A stretch of DNA of 64,000 nucleotides from Cellulomonas humilata (GTDB lineage: Bacteria > Actinomycetota > Actinomycetes > Actinomycetales > Cellulomonadaceae). The notes below the pieces were generated by a model. The model saw only the letters and a program-made list of their open reading frames with translations. It was not told where the DNA came from and ran no database searches. Positions 14,706 to 22,566 of this stretch are shown piece by piece (the stretch's first letter is position 1; each line of letters begins with the position of its first letter). The DNA lies in contig NZ_JABMCI010000068.1 of assembly GCF_013359775.1 (NCBI RefSeq), positions 1 to 64,000 of the forward strand. The letters are read 5' to 3'. A program made the position numbers and the translations under genes.

Positions 14706-16882
14706 CGCAGCAGCACCGTGAGGCGGACACTGCTCGGGTGGGTAACCACCCGAGCAGGCCGAGCCAGTCAGCGGACCCCGACGTCGTCGGCGTCGCGGTG
14801 CGCGACGGCGTGGAGCTGGCGTACGAGGTGTACAACCAGGAGCACCCCGTCACGGTGGTCCTGGTGCCCACCTGGGCGATCGTGCACTCGCGGTTCTGGA
14901 AGGCGCAGATCGGCTTCCTCGCGCGGCACTACCGGGTGATCACGTTCGACGGTCGCGGGAGCGGGCTCTCGAGCCGGCCCGAGGGCGCGCAGGCTTACAC
15001 CGACCGGCAGTACGCCGACGACATCCTGGCGGTGCTCGACGCCACCGCGACCCCGAGCGCGGTGCTGGTGGTCGAGTCGTGCGGGGCGTCCTGGGCGGTG
15101 CACGTGGCGTCGGGGAACCCGGAGCGCGTCGTCGGCCTGTTCGCCATCGCGCCCTCGTGCGGCCTCCCGGTGCCGACACCCGACCGCGACCACGTGCCGT
15201 GGGACGAGCGCCTCGACTCCACCCAGGGCTGGGCCAAGTACAACAAGCACTACTGGCTCGGCGGCGGCTACGACGACTTCGTCGAGTTCTTCTTCGCCAA
15301 GATGTTCTCCGAGCCGCACTCGACCAAGCAGATCGAGGACTGCATCGGGTGGGCGCACGAGATCAGCCCGCAGACCCTGTCCGACACGACCGCCGGCCGG
15401 CTCGGCTGCGAGGGGGCGTTCTGCGCGCCGATCGCGCCGCTCGCCCGGCAGGTGACGTGCCCGGTGGTCGTGGTGCACGGCACCGATGACCGGATCCGGC
15501 CGCACGCCATCGCCGAGATGCTGGCGGAGCTCACCCGTGGCGAGCTCGTCCTGCTCGAGGGCGTCGGTCACGGCCCGTCGGCCCGTGACCCGGTGAAGAT
15601 CAACCACCTGATCAAGGCGTTCGTCGACCGGCTGTTCCCGGTCCCGACCCGCCGGACGTGGGTGCGTGCCCTGCGCAGGCCGCCCCGCGCCCTGTACCTG
15701 TCCTCGCCCATCGGCCTCGGTCACGCGCAGCGCGACGTCGCCGTCGCGGCCGAGCTGCGCGCCCGCCGGCCCGAGCTGGAGATCGACTGGCTCGCGCAGA
15801 ACCCGGTCACCAAGGTGCTCGCGCAGCACGGCGAGAGGCTGCACCCGGCCTCGGCGTGGCTGCGCAACGAGTCCGGCCACATCGAGCACGAGGCCGGCGA
15901 GCACGACCTGCACGCGTTCCAGGCCATCCGCCGGATGGACGAGATCCTGGTGCACAACTTCATGGTGTTCGACGAGGTGGTGGCGGACGGCGACTACGAC
16001 CTGGTGATCGGCGACGAGGCGTGGGACGTCGACTACTTCCTGCACGAGAACCCGGAGCTCAAGCGGTTCTCGTTCGCGTGGATGACGGACTTCGTCGGCT
16101 GGCTGCCCATGCCCGACGGCGGACCGCGGGAGGCCGCGCTGACCGCGGACTACAACGCGGAGATGATCGAGCAGCGGGCCCGGTTCGCGCGCGTGCGGGA
16201 CCGCTCGGTGTTCGTCGGCGACCCCGACGACATCGTCGAGGACGACTTCGGTCCGGGGCTGCCCAGCATCCGCACGTGGACGCAGGAGAACTTCGACTTC
16301 GCCGGCTACGTCACGGGGTTCGACCCCGCGGAGCTGGAGGGCACGGAGCGGCTGCGCGCCGAGCTGGGCGTCGGGCCGCAGGAGAAGCTCTGCCTGGTGA
16401 CGGTCGGCGGGTCCGGCGTCGGCACGTCGCTGCTCCGGCGCGTGATGGACGTCGTGCCGCTGGTCCGCCAGCTGGCGCCAGAGCTGAAGTTCGCGTTCGT
16501 CACCGGGCCGCGCATCGACCCCGGGTCGCTGCCCGCGTGGGAGGGGTCGACGGTGCTCGGGTACGTGCCGGACCTGTTCCGCCACCTCGCGGCGTGCGAC
16601 GTGGCGGTGGTCCAGGGCGGCCTGACCACGACCATGGAGCTCACCGCGCTGAACAAGCCGTTCGTGTACGTGCCGCTGCGGCACCACTTCGAGCAGAACC
16701 TGCACGTGCGCAAGCGGCTCGACCGGTACGAGGCCGGCCGGCACCTGGCCTACGAGGACGCGCTCGACCCGGACGCGCTCGCGGAGGCGATCGTCAAGGA
16801 GGCCAGCCGCGACGTGCGCTACCGACCGGTCGCGACGGACGGTGCTGCCCGGGCGGCCGCGATGCTGGCGGACCTCGTCTAG
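14702..16882 (+). CDS. Fusion protein: alpha/beta hydrolase plus GT-B glycosyltransferase
   Basis: A 726-aa two-domain protein. Residues about 30-310 are an alpha/beta hydrolase: HSRFWKAQIGFLARHYRVI, FDGRGSGLSSRP, nucleophile elbow VVESCGAS (S126), VVVHGTDDRIRP (acid) and LLEGVGHGPS (His). Residues about 340-726 are a GT-B/MurG-like glycosyltransferase: LYLSSPIGLGHAQRDVAVA at the N-lobe acceptor loop, VTVGGSGVGTSLL, then VVQGGLTTTMELTALNKP and YVPLRHHFEQNLHVRK, the nucleotide-sugar site. The GTG start overlaps the methyltransferase stop. No membrane segment is seen. Plausible roles are glycosylation plus ester or lactone processing of a small molecule. I know no characterised homologue with this fusion. 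Its stop overlaps the convergent DUF1905 gene stop in CTAG. Confidence 0.85.
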   Translation: MTQQHREADTARVGNHPSRPSQSADPDVVGVAVRDGVELAYEVYNQEHPVTVVLVPTWAIVHSRFWKAQIGFLARHYRVITFDGRGSGLSSRPEGAQAYTDRQYADDILAVLDATATPSAVLVVESCGASWAVHVASGNPERVVGLFAIAPSCGLPVPTPDRDHVPWDERLDSTQGWAKYNKHYWLGGGYDDFVEFFFAKMFSEPHSTKQIEDCIGWAHEISPQTLSDTTAGRLGCEGAFCAPIAPLARQVTCPVVVVHGTDDRIRPHAIAEMLAELTRGELVLLEGVGHGPSARDPVKINHLIKAFVDRLFPVPTRRTWVRALRRPPRALYLSSPIGLGHAQRDVAVAAELRARRPELEIDWLAQNPVTKVLAQHGERLHPASAWLRNESGHIEHEAGEHDLHAFQAIRRMDEILVHNFMVFDEVVADGDYDLVIGDEAWDVDYFLHENPELKRFSFAWMTDFVGWLPMPDGGPREAALTADYNAEMIEQRARFARVRDRSVFVGDPDDIVEDDFGPGLPSIRTWTQENFDFAGYVTGFDPAELEGTERLRAELGVGPQEKLCLVTVGGSGVGTSLLRRVMDVVPLVRQLAPELKFAFVTGPRIDPGSLPAWEGSTVLGYVPDLFRHLAACDVAVVQGGLTTTMELTALNKPFVYVPLRHHFEQNLHVRKRLDRYEAGRHLAYEDALDPDALAEAIVKEASRDVRYRPVATDGAARAAAMLADLV

Positions 16883-17169
16883 AAGTCCACCAGCGTCAGC
16901 CGCACGCGTACCGGGTCGCCGACCTCCAGGCGCTCGGCCCGGCGGACCGCCTTCTTCACGGGCAGCACGTACGTGTCCGTCGAGGGGAAGATCGAGGTCC
17001 GCCAGGTCGTGCCGCCGACGGTGACCTCGACGCGCACCGACCCGAACCCGCGGGTGTTGTCGCCAACGAGGTCGAGCACCTCGTCGGCGAGCTCGGTCGG
17101 CAGGCTGACGAAGGTCCAGGCGTCGGTGCGGCGTGCGCTCCAGAGCCACAGCGGGGCGTCGAACTCCAT
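16879..17169 (-). CDS. DUF1905 domain protein
   Basis: The 96-aa protein has the DUF1905 signature: APLWLWSARRTDAWTFVSLP, a middle GFGSVRVEVTVGGTTWRTS, then FPSTDTYVLPVKKAVRRAE. It is a small beta-barrel-like fold of unknown function, often found near or fused to YdeI-type proteins. It is soluble, with no signal. The stop TAG shares CTAG (16879-16882) with the convergent fusion gene. ATG 17169 gives the family length. Confidence 0.8.
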   Translation of the reverse strand: MEFDAPLWLWSARRTDAWTFVSLPTELADEVLDLVGDNTRGFGSVRVEVTVGGTTWRTSIFPSTDTYVLPVKKAVRRAERLEVGDPVRVRLTLVDF

Positions 17170-17216
17170 AGGGCCATCGTCGCGCGTGCCACCCACGCGC
17201 GACGTAGCGTCGAGGG

Positions 17217-17729
17217 ATGGATGTCGCCGAGCTGCTGATCGAGTCCTTCGGACGAGTCGAGGGGGTGCTGGACCGCGCGGTCGACGGCCTGACCGTCGAC
17301 CAGCTGACGCTCCGGCCCTACCCGGACGCGAACTCGATCGCCTGGCTCGCCTGGCACGCGGGCCGCGGGCAGGACGCCCAGGTGGCCGACGTCGCCGGCG
17401 TCGAGCAGGTGTGGACCGCGCAGGGGTGGGCGGACCGGTTCGCGCTGCCGTTCGACACGTCCGCCACGGGCTACGGGCACACCGCCGACGAGGTGGGGAA
17501 GGTCCGTGCCTCCGGCGACCTGCTGCTCGGCTACTACCGCGCGGTGGCCGCCGACACCGAGAGCTACCTGCGCGGGCTGACGGCGGACGACCTCGACCGC
17601 ATCGTCGACGAGCGCTGGGACCCGCCCGTGACGCTCGGCGTCCGGCTGGTGAGCATCGTCGGCGACAGCCTCCAGCACGCCGGCCAGGCGTCGTACGTGC
17701 GCGGTCTGCTGGAGCCCCTCGACACGTAG
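17217..17729 (+). CDS. DinB/DUF664 superfamily protein
   Basis: A 170-aa four-helix-bundle protein. LLIESFGRVEGVLDRAVDGL begins the first helix. NSIAWLAWHAGRGQD carries the first metal His, and SIVGDSLQHAGQASYVRGLL carries the later His. This is the DUF664 branch of the DinB family, which includes mycothiol- or bacillithiol-dependent transferases; actinobacterial members often use mycothiol. The substrate is unknown. It sits 47 nt from the divergent DUF1905 gene and 10 nt upstream of rlmC, with which it may be co-transcribed. Confidence 0.8.
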   Translation: MDVAELLIESFGRVEGVLDRAVDGLTVDQLTLRPYPDANSIAWLAWHAGRGQDAQVADVAGVEQVWTAQGWADRFALPFDTSATGYGHTADEVGKVRASGDLLLGYYRAVAADTESYLRGLTADDLDRIVDERWDPPVTLGVRLVSIVGDSLQHAGQASYVRGLLEPLDT

Positions 17730-17739
17730 GCTCCGGCGC

Positions 17740-18864
17740 ATGCGGTGTCCCTACTTCGACGCGGGCGTGTGCCGCTCGTGCACCTGGATGGGACGCCCGC
17801 ACGGCGAGCAGGTCGCCGACAAGGAGCGGCACTGCCTGAACCTGCTGGGCGAGCGCGACGACCTCGTGTGGCTGCCGCCCGTGACCGGGCGCGAGTCGGG
17901 GTACCGCAACAAGGCGAAGATGGTGGTCGGCGGGACGGTCGAGCACCCGACGCTGGGCATCCTCGACGCCGGCGGCCACGGCGTCGACCTCCAGGGCTGC
18001 GGGCTCTACCCCGCCTCGCTGGCCGCCGTCTTCCCGGTGCTGGCCGCGTTCGTGACGCGCGCGCACCTCACGCCCTACGACGTGCCGGCGCGCACGGGCG
18101 AGCTGAAGAACCTGCTGGTCACGCAGTCGCCGGACGGCGAGCTGATGCTCCGGTTCGTGCTCCGGTCGCAGGAGCCCGTGGCCCGGATCCGCAAGCACCT
18201 GCCGTGGCTGCTCGACGTCCTGCCGCAGCTGCAAGTGGTCTCCGTGAACCTCCTGCCGGACCACAAGGCGGTGCTCGAGGGCGACCGGGAGATCCTGCTG
18301 ACCGCCACCGAGACCCTGCGGATGCGCGTTAACGGCATCGACCTGCACCTGCGCCCGCAGAGCTTCTTCCAGACGAACACCGAGGTGGCCGCCGCGCTGT
18401 ACCGGCACGCGACCGCGTGGGTCGAGGAGCTCGCACCGGCGTCGCTGTGGGACCTGTACTGCGGGGTCGGCGGGTTCGCGCTGCACGTGGCGGCGCCCGG
18501 ACGCGAGGTGGTCGGCATCGAGACCAGCACCGAGGCGATCGCCAGCGCCACGTCGAGCGCGGCCGACCTCGGTCTGCCGGGGGTCCGGTTCGCGGCCGGC
18601 GACGCCACCGCGTTCGCCCTGGGCGCCGACGCCGCCCCGGACCTGGTGATCGTCAACCCGCCGCGGCGGGGGATCGGCGAGGCCCTGAGCGGCTGGCTGG
18701 AGGCGTCGGGCGTGCGGCACGTCGTGTACTCCAGCTGCAACGCCGTGTCGCTCGCGCGGGACCTGGCCGCGATGCCGTCGCTGCGGCCCCGCCGGGCGCA
18801 GGTGCTCGACATGTTCCCGCAGACGACGCACTACGAGGTGCTCACCCTGCTGGAACGCGGCTAG
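17740..18864 (+). CDS. rlmC: 23S rRNA (uracil-C5)-methyltransferase RlmC (RumB)
   Basis: Methylates uracil-C5 (U747 in E. coli numbering) of 23S rRNA using SAM. The 374 aa compare with 375 aa in E. coli RlmC. The N-terminal CPYFDAGVCRSCTWMG gives Cys ligands of the 4Fe-4S cluster, with the fourth in LQGCGLYP. PQSFFQTNTEVAAALY and LWDLYCGVGGFALHVA are the SAM-binding motifs, DLVIVNPPRRGIG is motif IV, and VVYSSCNAVSLARDL contains the catalytic Cys. No TRAM domain, as in RlmC. Its stop shares CTAG with the convergent isochorismatase gene. Assignment to RlmC over RlmD rests on length and the missing TRAM domain. Confidence 0.92.
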   Translation: MRCPYFDAGVCRSCTWMGRPHGEQVADKERHCLNLLGERDDLVWLPPVTGRESGYRNKAKMVVGGTVEHPTLGILDAGGHGVDLQGCGLYPASLAAVFPVLAAFVTRAHLTPYDVPARTGELKNLLVTQSPDGELMLRFVLRSQEPVARIRKHLPWLLDVLPQLQVVSVNLLPDHKAVLEGDREILLTATETLRMRVNGIDLHLRPQSFFQTNTEVAAALYRHATAWVEELAPASLWDLYCGVGGFALHVAAPGREVVGIETSTEAIASATSSAADLGLPGVRFAAGDATAFALGADAAPDLVIVNPPRRGIGEALSGWLEASGVRHVVYSSCNAVSLARDLAAMPSLRPRRAQVLDMFPQTTHYEVLTLLERG

Positions 18865-19421
18865 GCACCCAGCAGCGCGATGACCTCGTCGGTCGTGCCG
18901 GTCTCGCCCAGCCGCGGGAAGATCCGCGTCACGCTGTTCTCGTGGGCCTCGGCGCTCATGTCGGTCATCGCGTCGACCGCGAACGTGACGTTCAAGCCGT
19001 GCTCGTAGGCCGCGCGGGCGGTCGACTCGACGCCCATGGTCGTCGCGATGCCGACGACGACCACCTGCGTCACGCCGAGCCCCTCCAGCAGGTCCGCGAG
19101 GCCCGTGCGGTGGAACGCGCTGAGGGTCCGCTTGACGATCAGGTGGTCGCCCGGCTGCGGGGTCAGCTCCGCGACCAGGTCGGCGGCGTCCTCGGGAACG
19201 GGGCCGCTCCGGGCGCGGCGGGGGGACTCGTTCCGGCCGGGTGCGCTGCCGAGCGCCTGGACAAGCACCACCGGCAGACCGTGGCGGCGGAACGCGTCGG
19301 CCAGCCGCGCCGAGCGGGAGACGACGTCCGCGGTGGGGTGGGCGGACGGGAGGGCGACGACGGCGTTCTGGAGGTCGACGACGACCAGGGCCGTGCGCGG
19401 GTCGAGGGTGGTGAGGGTCAC
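18861..19421 (-). CDS. Isochorismatase family cysteine hydrolase
   Basis: The 186-aa protein has the family triad: Asp in TALVVVDLQNAVV (about residue 15), Lys in HLIVKRTLSAFH, and the catalytic position VVVVGIATTMGVESTARAAYEHG. Here the usual nucleophile Cys before the conserved loop (normally G.....C) appears as Thr-Thr-Met-Gly, so the nucleophile is missing. The protein may therefore be a non-hydrolytic or altered member. GTG 19421 overlaps the MarR stop (GTGA), forming a two-gene operon under that regulator. The substrate is unknown. Confidence 0.78.
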   Translation of the reverse strand: MTLTTLDPRTALVVVDLQNAVVALPSAHPTADVVSRSARLADAFRRHGLPVVLVQALGSAPGRNESPRRARSGPVPEDAADLVAELTPQPGDHLIVKRTLSAFHRTGLADLLEGLGVTQVVVVGIATTMGVESTARAAYEHGLNVTFAVDAMTDMSAEAHENSVTRIFPRLGETGTTDEVIALLGA

Positions 19422-19867
19422 GGGGTGGGCCTTTCGAGGGTGAGCCGGTCCAGCAGGGTGAGGGCGTCGAGCACGGTGGCGCGCTCGGCGGCGGTGAAGC
19501 GGTCCTGGAAGGCGCGGGCCAGCCACTCCTCGCGCACCTGGCGGACGCCGTCGGCGCGCTCACGACCGGCGGGTGTGAGCGAGATCAGCAGGCGGCGGCC
19601 GTCGTGGGGGTCCGGGGTCCGGTCGACCAGGCCCTGCGCGTCGAGGGCGGTCAGGATCGTCGCCACGGACTGGGGTCGCACCCCCTCGGCGGTGGCCAGG
19701 TCGCTCGCCGAGGCGGCGCCGGCCGTCCCCAGCCGGCTCAGCACGCTCAGCTGCGACGGCGTCAGCGTGCTCGTGTCGTAGACCTCGCGGAGCCGGCGCA
19801 CGAGGCGCCCGAGCAGCACCCGCAGGTCGCGCGCGGCCCGCGCCGCGTCGGCGGAGATCTGATCCAT
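19418..19867 (-). CDS. MarR family transcriptional regulator
   Basis: A 149-aa winged-helix repressor. LTPSQLSVLSRLGTAGAASASDLA leads into the recognition region GVRPQSVATILTALDAQGLV, and the wing is RTPDPHDGRRLLISLTPAG. It overlaps the isochorismatase gene downstream. A 16-bp near-perfect palindrome lies 13 nt before its start, in the divergent region shared with the flavin monooxygenase gene. It probably controls both transcription units. The ligand is unknown. Confidence 0.87.
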   Translation of the reverse strand: MDQISADAARAARDLRVLLGRLVRRLREVYDTSTLTPSQLSVLSRLGTAGAASASDLATAEGVRPQSVATILTALDAQGLVDRTPDPHDGRRLLISLTPAGRERADGVRQVREEWLARAFQDRFTAAERATVLDALTLLDRLTLERPTP

Positions 19868-19879
19868 GAATCGACAGTA

Positions 19880-19895
19880 TCAACTGTTCAGTTGA
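19880..19895. promoter_or_regulatory. MarR-type operator
   Basis: TCAACTG-TT-CAGTTGA is an inverted repeat with perfect 7-bp arms. It is centred in the 69-nt gap between the MarR start (19867) and the monooxygenase start (19937). Size and symmetry are typical for MarR dimers. The neighbouring sequence is locally AT-richer, consistent with overlapping promoters. Confidence 0.65.
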
Positions 19896-19936
19896 AACTG
19901 GCTATTGGACGGGCGTCCGAGACGGTAGGAAGAGCC

Positions 19937-21067
19937 ATGAGCAACGCTGCCGTCCTCGTCATCGGTGCCGGTCCCGGGGGGCTCGCGGTCGCCGCCGCGC
20001 TGCGTCGGCAGGGCGTCGCCTCCGTCGTCCTGGAGCGGTCGGACGACGTCGGCGCGTCGTGGCGGCGGCACTACGAGCGTCTGCACCTGCACACCACCCG
20101 GCGCTGGTCGAGCCTGCCGGGGCTGCCGATCCCTCGGGAGTTCGGCCGGTGGGTGGCCCGCGAGGACGTGGTGCGCTACCTCGAGCTCTACACCGCGCAC
20201 CATCGGCTCGACGTGCGGACGGGCGTGGACGTCAAGCGCATCGCGCGCGCCGGCTACGGGCGCTGGGTGCTCGAGACGACCGCGGGCGACGAGCTCGCCG
20301 GGTCGACTGTCGTCATCGCCACCGGCTACAACCACACCCCGGTGCCGCCCAGCTGGCCGGGCGTCGAGACGTTCACCGGCGAGCTCGTGCACGCCTCGGC
20401 GTACCGGAACCCCGAGCCGTACCGCGGCAAGGACGTCCTCGTGGTCGGTGCCGGCAACACGGGGTCGGAGATCGCCGTGGACCTCACGGAGGGTGGCGCG
20501 GCGCGCGTGCGGCTCGCCATCCGGAGCGCGCCGCACATCGTCCGACGCTCGAACCTCGGCTGGCCGGCGCAGGGCACCGGGATCGTCGTGCGGCACCTGC
20601 CCGTGCCGGTGGTCGACACGATCGCGGCGGCGGTGGCCCGCGTCGAGGTGCCCGACCTGTCGGCCTTCGGGCTGCCGCGGCCGACCACCGGCCTGTACTC
20701 GCGGGTCATGCAGGGATCGGTCCCGCTGCAGGACGTCGGGCTGATCGCGGCGGTGCAGGCGCGGCGTGTGGAGCCCGTGGCGGCGGTGGACTCGTTCGAC
20801 GACGACGGCGCGGTGGTCCTGGCCGACGGATCGCGGATCGCACCCGAGGTGATCATCGCGGCGACCGGGTACCGGCGAGGACTGGAGCCGCTGGTCGGCC
20901 GCCTCGACGTGCTCGACGACCGCGGCCTGCCGCGCGTGCACGGACCGCGGACCTCGGTCGACGCCCCCGGTCTCTACTTCACCGGGTACACGAACCCGAT
21001 CAGCGGGATGTTCCGCGAGCTCGGGATCGATGCGGAGCGGATCGCGCGCGCGATCAGCCGCGGGTAG
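19937..21067 (+). CDS. Flavin-containing monooxygenase-like FAD/NAD(P)-dependent oxidoreductase
   Basis: The 376-aa protein has two Rossmann motifs. VLVIGAGPGGLAVAAAL at the N-terminus binds FAD, and DVLVVGAGNTGSEIAVDL at about residue 170 binds NADPH. WRRHYERLHLHTTRRWSSLPG matches FMO/YUCCA-type proteins, and APEVIIAATGYRRGLEPLV is the conserved ATGY motif. Such enzymes oxygenate heteroatoms or carbonyls (Baeyer-Villiger); the substrate is unknown. It diverges from the MarR gene with a palindrome between. ATG 19937 has GGAAGAG close upstream. Its end overlaps the convergent reductase gene by 14 nt. Confidence 0.85.
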   Translation: MSNAAVLVIGAGPGGLAVAAALRRQGVASVVLERSDDVGASWRRHYERLHLHTTRRWSSLPGLPIPREFGRWVAREDVVRYLELYTAHHRLDVRTGVDVKRIARAGYGRWVLETTAGDELAGSTVVIATGYNHTPVPPSWPGVETFTGELVHASAYRNPEPYRGKDVLVVGAGNTGSEIAVDLTEGGAARVRLAIRSAPHIVRRSNLGWPAQGTGIVVRHLPVPVVDTIAAAVARVEVPDLSAFGLPRPTTGLYSRVMQGSVPLQDVGLIAAVQARRVEPVAAVDSFDDDGAVVLADGSRIAPEVIIAATGYRRGLEPLVGRLDVLDDRGLPRVHGPRTSVDAPGLYFTGYTNPISGMFRELGIDAERIARAISRG

Positions 21068-21698
21068 CCGGTCGGCGCACGACGCGGAACGTCAGGTGCG
21101 TGGCCTCGGCGGTGGCGACGAGTCCGGTGCGTTCGAGCTCGGTGGTCTCGAGCGCGGTGTGCCGGGCGCCCGCGACGTCCAGCAGCCGGGAGCCCCGGTG
21201 CAGGAGCACGGGCACCACATTGAGGACGATCTCGTCGACCACGCCCGCGGCCAGTGCCTGCCGCACCACCTCCGCGCCGCCCATGACGAGGACGTCCCGG
21301 TCGCCCGCCACCGTCACGGCCTGCGCCACCGCGCTCGCGACGCCGTCGGTGACGAACGTGAACGACGCGCTCGTCATCGGGCGCGTCTCCTGCGCCCGGT
21401 GCGTCACCACGAACGTGGGCACCGGGAACGGGGTGTCGCCCCACAGGTCGACGCCGATGTCGTAGGTGCGGCGCCCGACGACCACCGCGCCGGTCCGGGC
21501 GAACAGCTCGGCGGACACGGCGGCGTCGTCGCCGCCCGGCGTCGTGCCGTCCGCAGCCACGTCACGGTCGGCCCCGCCGCCGAAGAGCCAGCGGTGCAGA
21601 CGTTCGCCTCCGACGCCCATCGGTGCGTCCGTCGAGACGTCCGGGCCGGCGCTGAACCCGTCGAGCGACACGGACGAGCTCACCCGCACGATCCCCAT
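21054..21698 (-). CDS. Dihydrofolate reductase family protein (RibD C-terminal-like)
   Basis: A 214-aa DHFR-fold reductase: MGIVRVSSSVSLDGFSAGPD at the start, GAVVVGRRTYDIGVDLWGD, FVVTHRAQETRP, DVLVMGGAEVVRQALAAG and VDEIVLNVVPVLLHRGSRLL. These are the NADPH-binding and fold signatures of the RibD_C/YwjB group rather than true folate DHFR. Its role is not known. It diverges from the ArsR gene, with 90 nt between. Confidence 0.82.
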   Translation of the reverse strand: MGIVRVSSSVSLDGFSAGPDVSTDAPMGVGGERLHRWLFGGGADRDVAADGTTPGGDDAAVSAELFARTGAVVVGRRTYDIGVDLWGDTPFPVPTFVVTHRAQETRPMTSASFTFVTDGVASAVAQAVTVAGDRDVLVMGGAEVVRQALAAGVVDEIVLNVVPVLLHRGSRLLDVAGARHTALETTELERTGLVATAEATHLTFRVVRRPATRG

Positions 21699-21765
21699 GC
21701 CGGACACGCTAGGGGCGGCGGTGCCCCCTTGTCTTCGCTCGGTTCGACGTTTACATTGAAGTTGT

Positions 21766-21779
21766 TCCTTAATTAAGGA
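21766..21779 (+). promoter_or_regulatory. Palindromic ArsR-type operator overlapping a Shine-Dalgarno
   Basis: TCCTTAATTAAGGA is a perfect 14-bp palindrome whose right arm supplies the AAGGAG ribosome site of the ArsR gene (ATG 21789). It is strikingly AT-rich for this genome. It is a strong autoregulatory operator candidate, and TTTACA at 21750 could be part of the promoter. Confidence 0.6.
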
Positions 21780-21788
21780 GTTGCTCAC

Positions 21789-22130
21789 ATGCCAGCTCGG
21801 GACCCGTTGAGCGTCGTGTTCGCGGCGCTCGCCGATCCCACGAGGCGCGCGATCCTCACCCACCTCCAGCACGGCCCGGCGACCGCCGGCGACGTGGCGG
21901 CACCGTTCGCCATGAGCCGGTCCGCCGTCTCGCAGCACCTGCGGGTGCTCGAGGACGCCGGGCTGATCGAGCGGACCGTGACCGCGCAGTGGCGCACGTG
22001 CGTCCTGCGCACCGAGCCGCTCGACGAGGTGGCGACGTGGGTGGACACGCACCGGCGGCTGTGGGACGAGCGGTTCGACCTGCTCGACGAGCGGCTCCGG
22101 ACGAGACGAGGAGAGGCAGACCATGCTTGA
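21789..22130 (+). CDS. ArsR family winged-helix regulator (SRPBCC-associated)
   Basis: The 113-aa protein shows VFAALADPTRRAILTHLQHG, then AGDVAAPFAMSRSAVSQHLR (recognition helix) and VLEDAGLIERTVTAQWRTCVL. No metal-binding Cys pair of classical ArsR is visible. It is the type commonly paired with AHSA1/SRPBCC genes, and such a gene follows with an 8-nt overlap. The palindrome at 21766-21779 overlaps its ribosome site, which suggests autorepression. Ligand unknown. Confidence 0.87.
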   Translation: MPARDPLSVVFAALADPTRRAILTHLQHGPATAGDVAAPFAMSRSAVSQHLRVLEDAGLIERTVTAQWRTCVLRTEPLDEVATWVDTHRRLWDERFDLLDERLRTRRGEADHA

Positions 22131-22566
22131 GACGGACCGGAAGTCCTTCACCATCACCCGGGTCTTCGATGCGCCGCGTGCGGTCATCTGGCGCGCGTGG
22201 ACCGACCCCGACGAGGCCGCCGCCTGGTGGCACCCGCGCGGGGTCGTGACGCCGCGGGACTCGGTCGAGCTCGACGTCCGCCCGGGCGGCTCGTACCGGT
22301 ACACGATGGTCGCGCCCGACGGCAGCACCTATCCGACCGCCGGCGTCTACCGGGAGGTCCTCGAGCCCGAGCGGCTCAGCTTCACGTGGACCGACCCGGG
22401 GGACACCCAGGCGGACGCGCCGCTGATCACGGTCACGTTCGACGACCTCGGCGAGCAGACGCGCATGACGTTCCACCTGGACGGCCACGGCGGTCAGCCG
22501 GGCGACGAGAACGTCTACGACGGGTGGGACCAGGCGTTCGACGTGCTCGTCGAGCGGCTCGTCTGA
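22123..22566 (+). CDS. SRPBCC (AHSA1/START-like) domain protein
   Basis: A 147-aa hydrophobic-pocket protein. SFTITRVFDAPRAVIWRAWTD opens the AHSA1 domain; AAWWHPRG, LDVRPGGSYRYTMVAPDG and GVYREVLEPERLSFTW follow. It ends YDGWDQAFDVLVERLV. These bacterial AHSA1 proteins bind unidentified lipophilic ligands. It is co-transcribed with the overlapping ArsR gene. Its 3' end overlaps the convergent DUF998 gene by 52 nt. Confidence 0.85.
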   Translation: MLETDRKSFTITRVFDAPRAVIWRAWTDPDEAAAWWHPRGVVTPRDSVELDVRPGGSYRYTMVAPDGSTYPTAGVYREVLEPERLSFTWTDPGDTQADAPLITVTFDDLGEQTRMTFHLDGHGGQPGDENVYDGWDQAFDVLVERLV

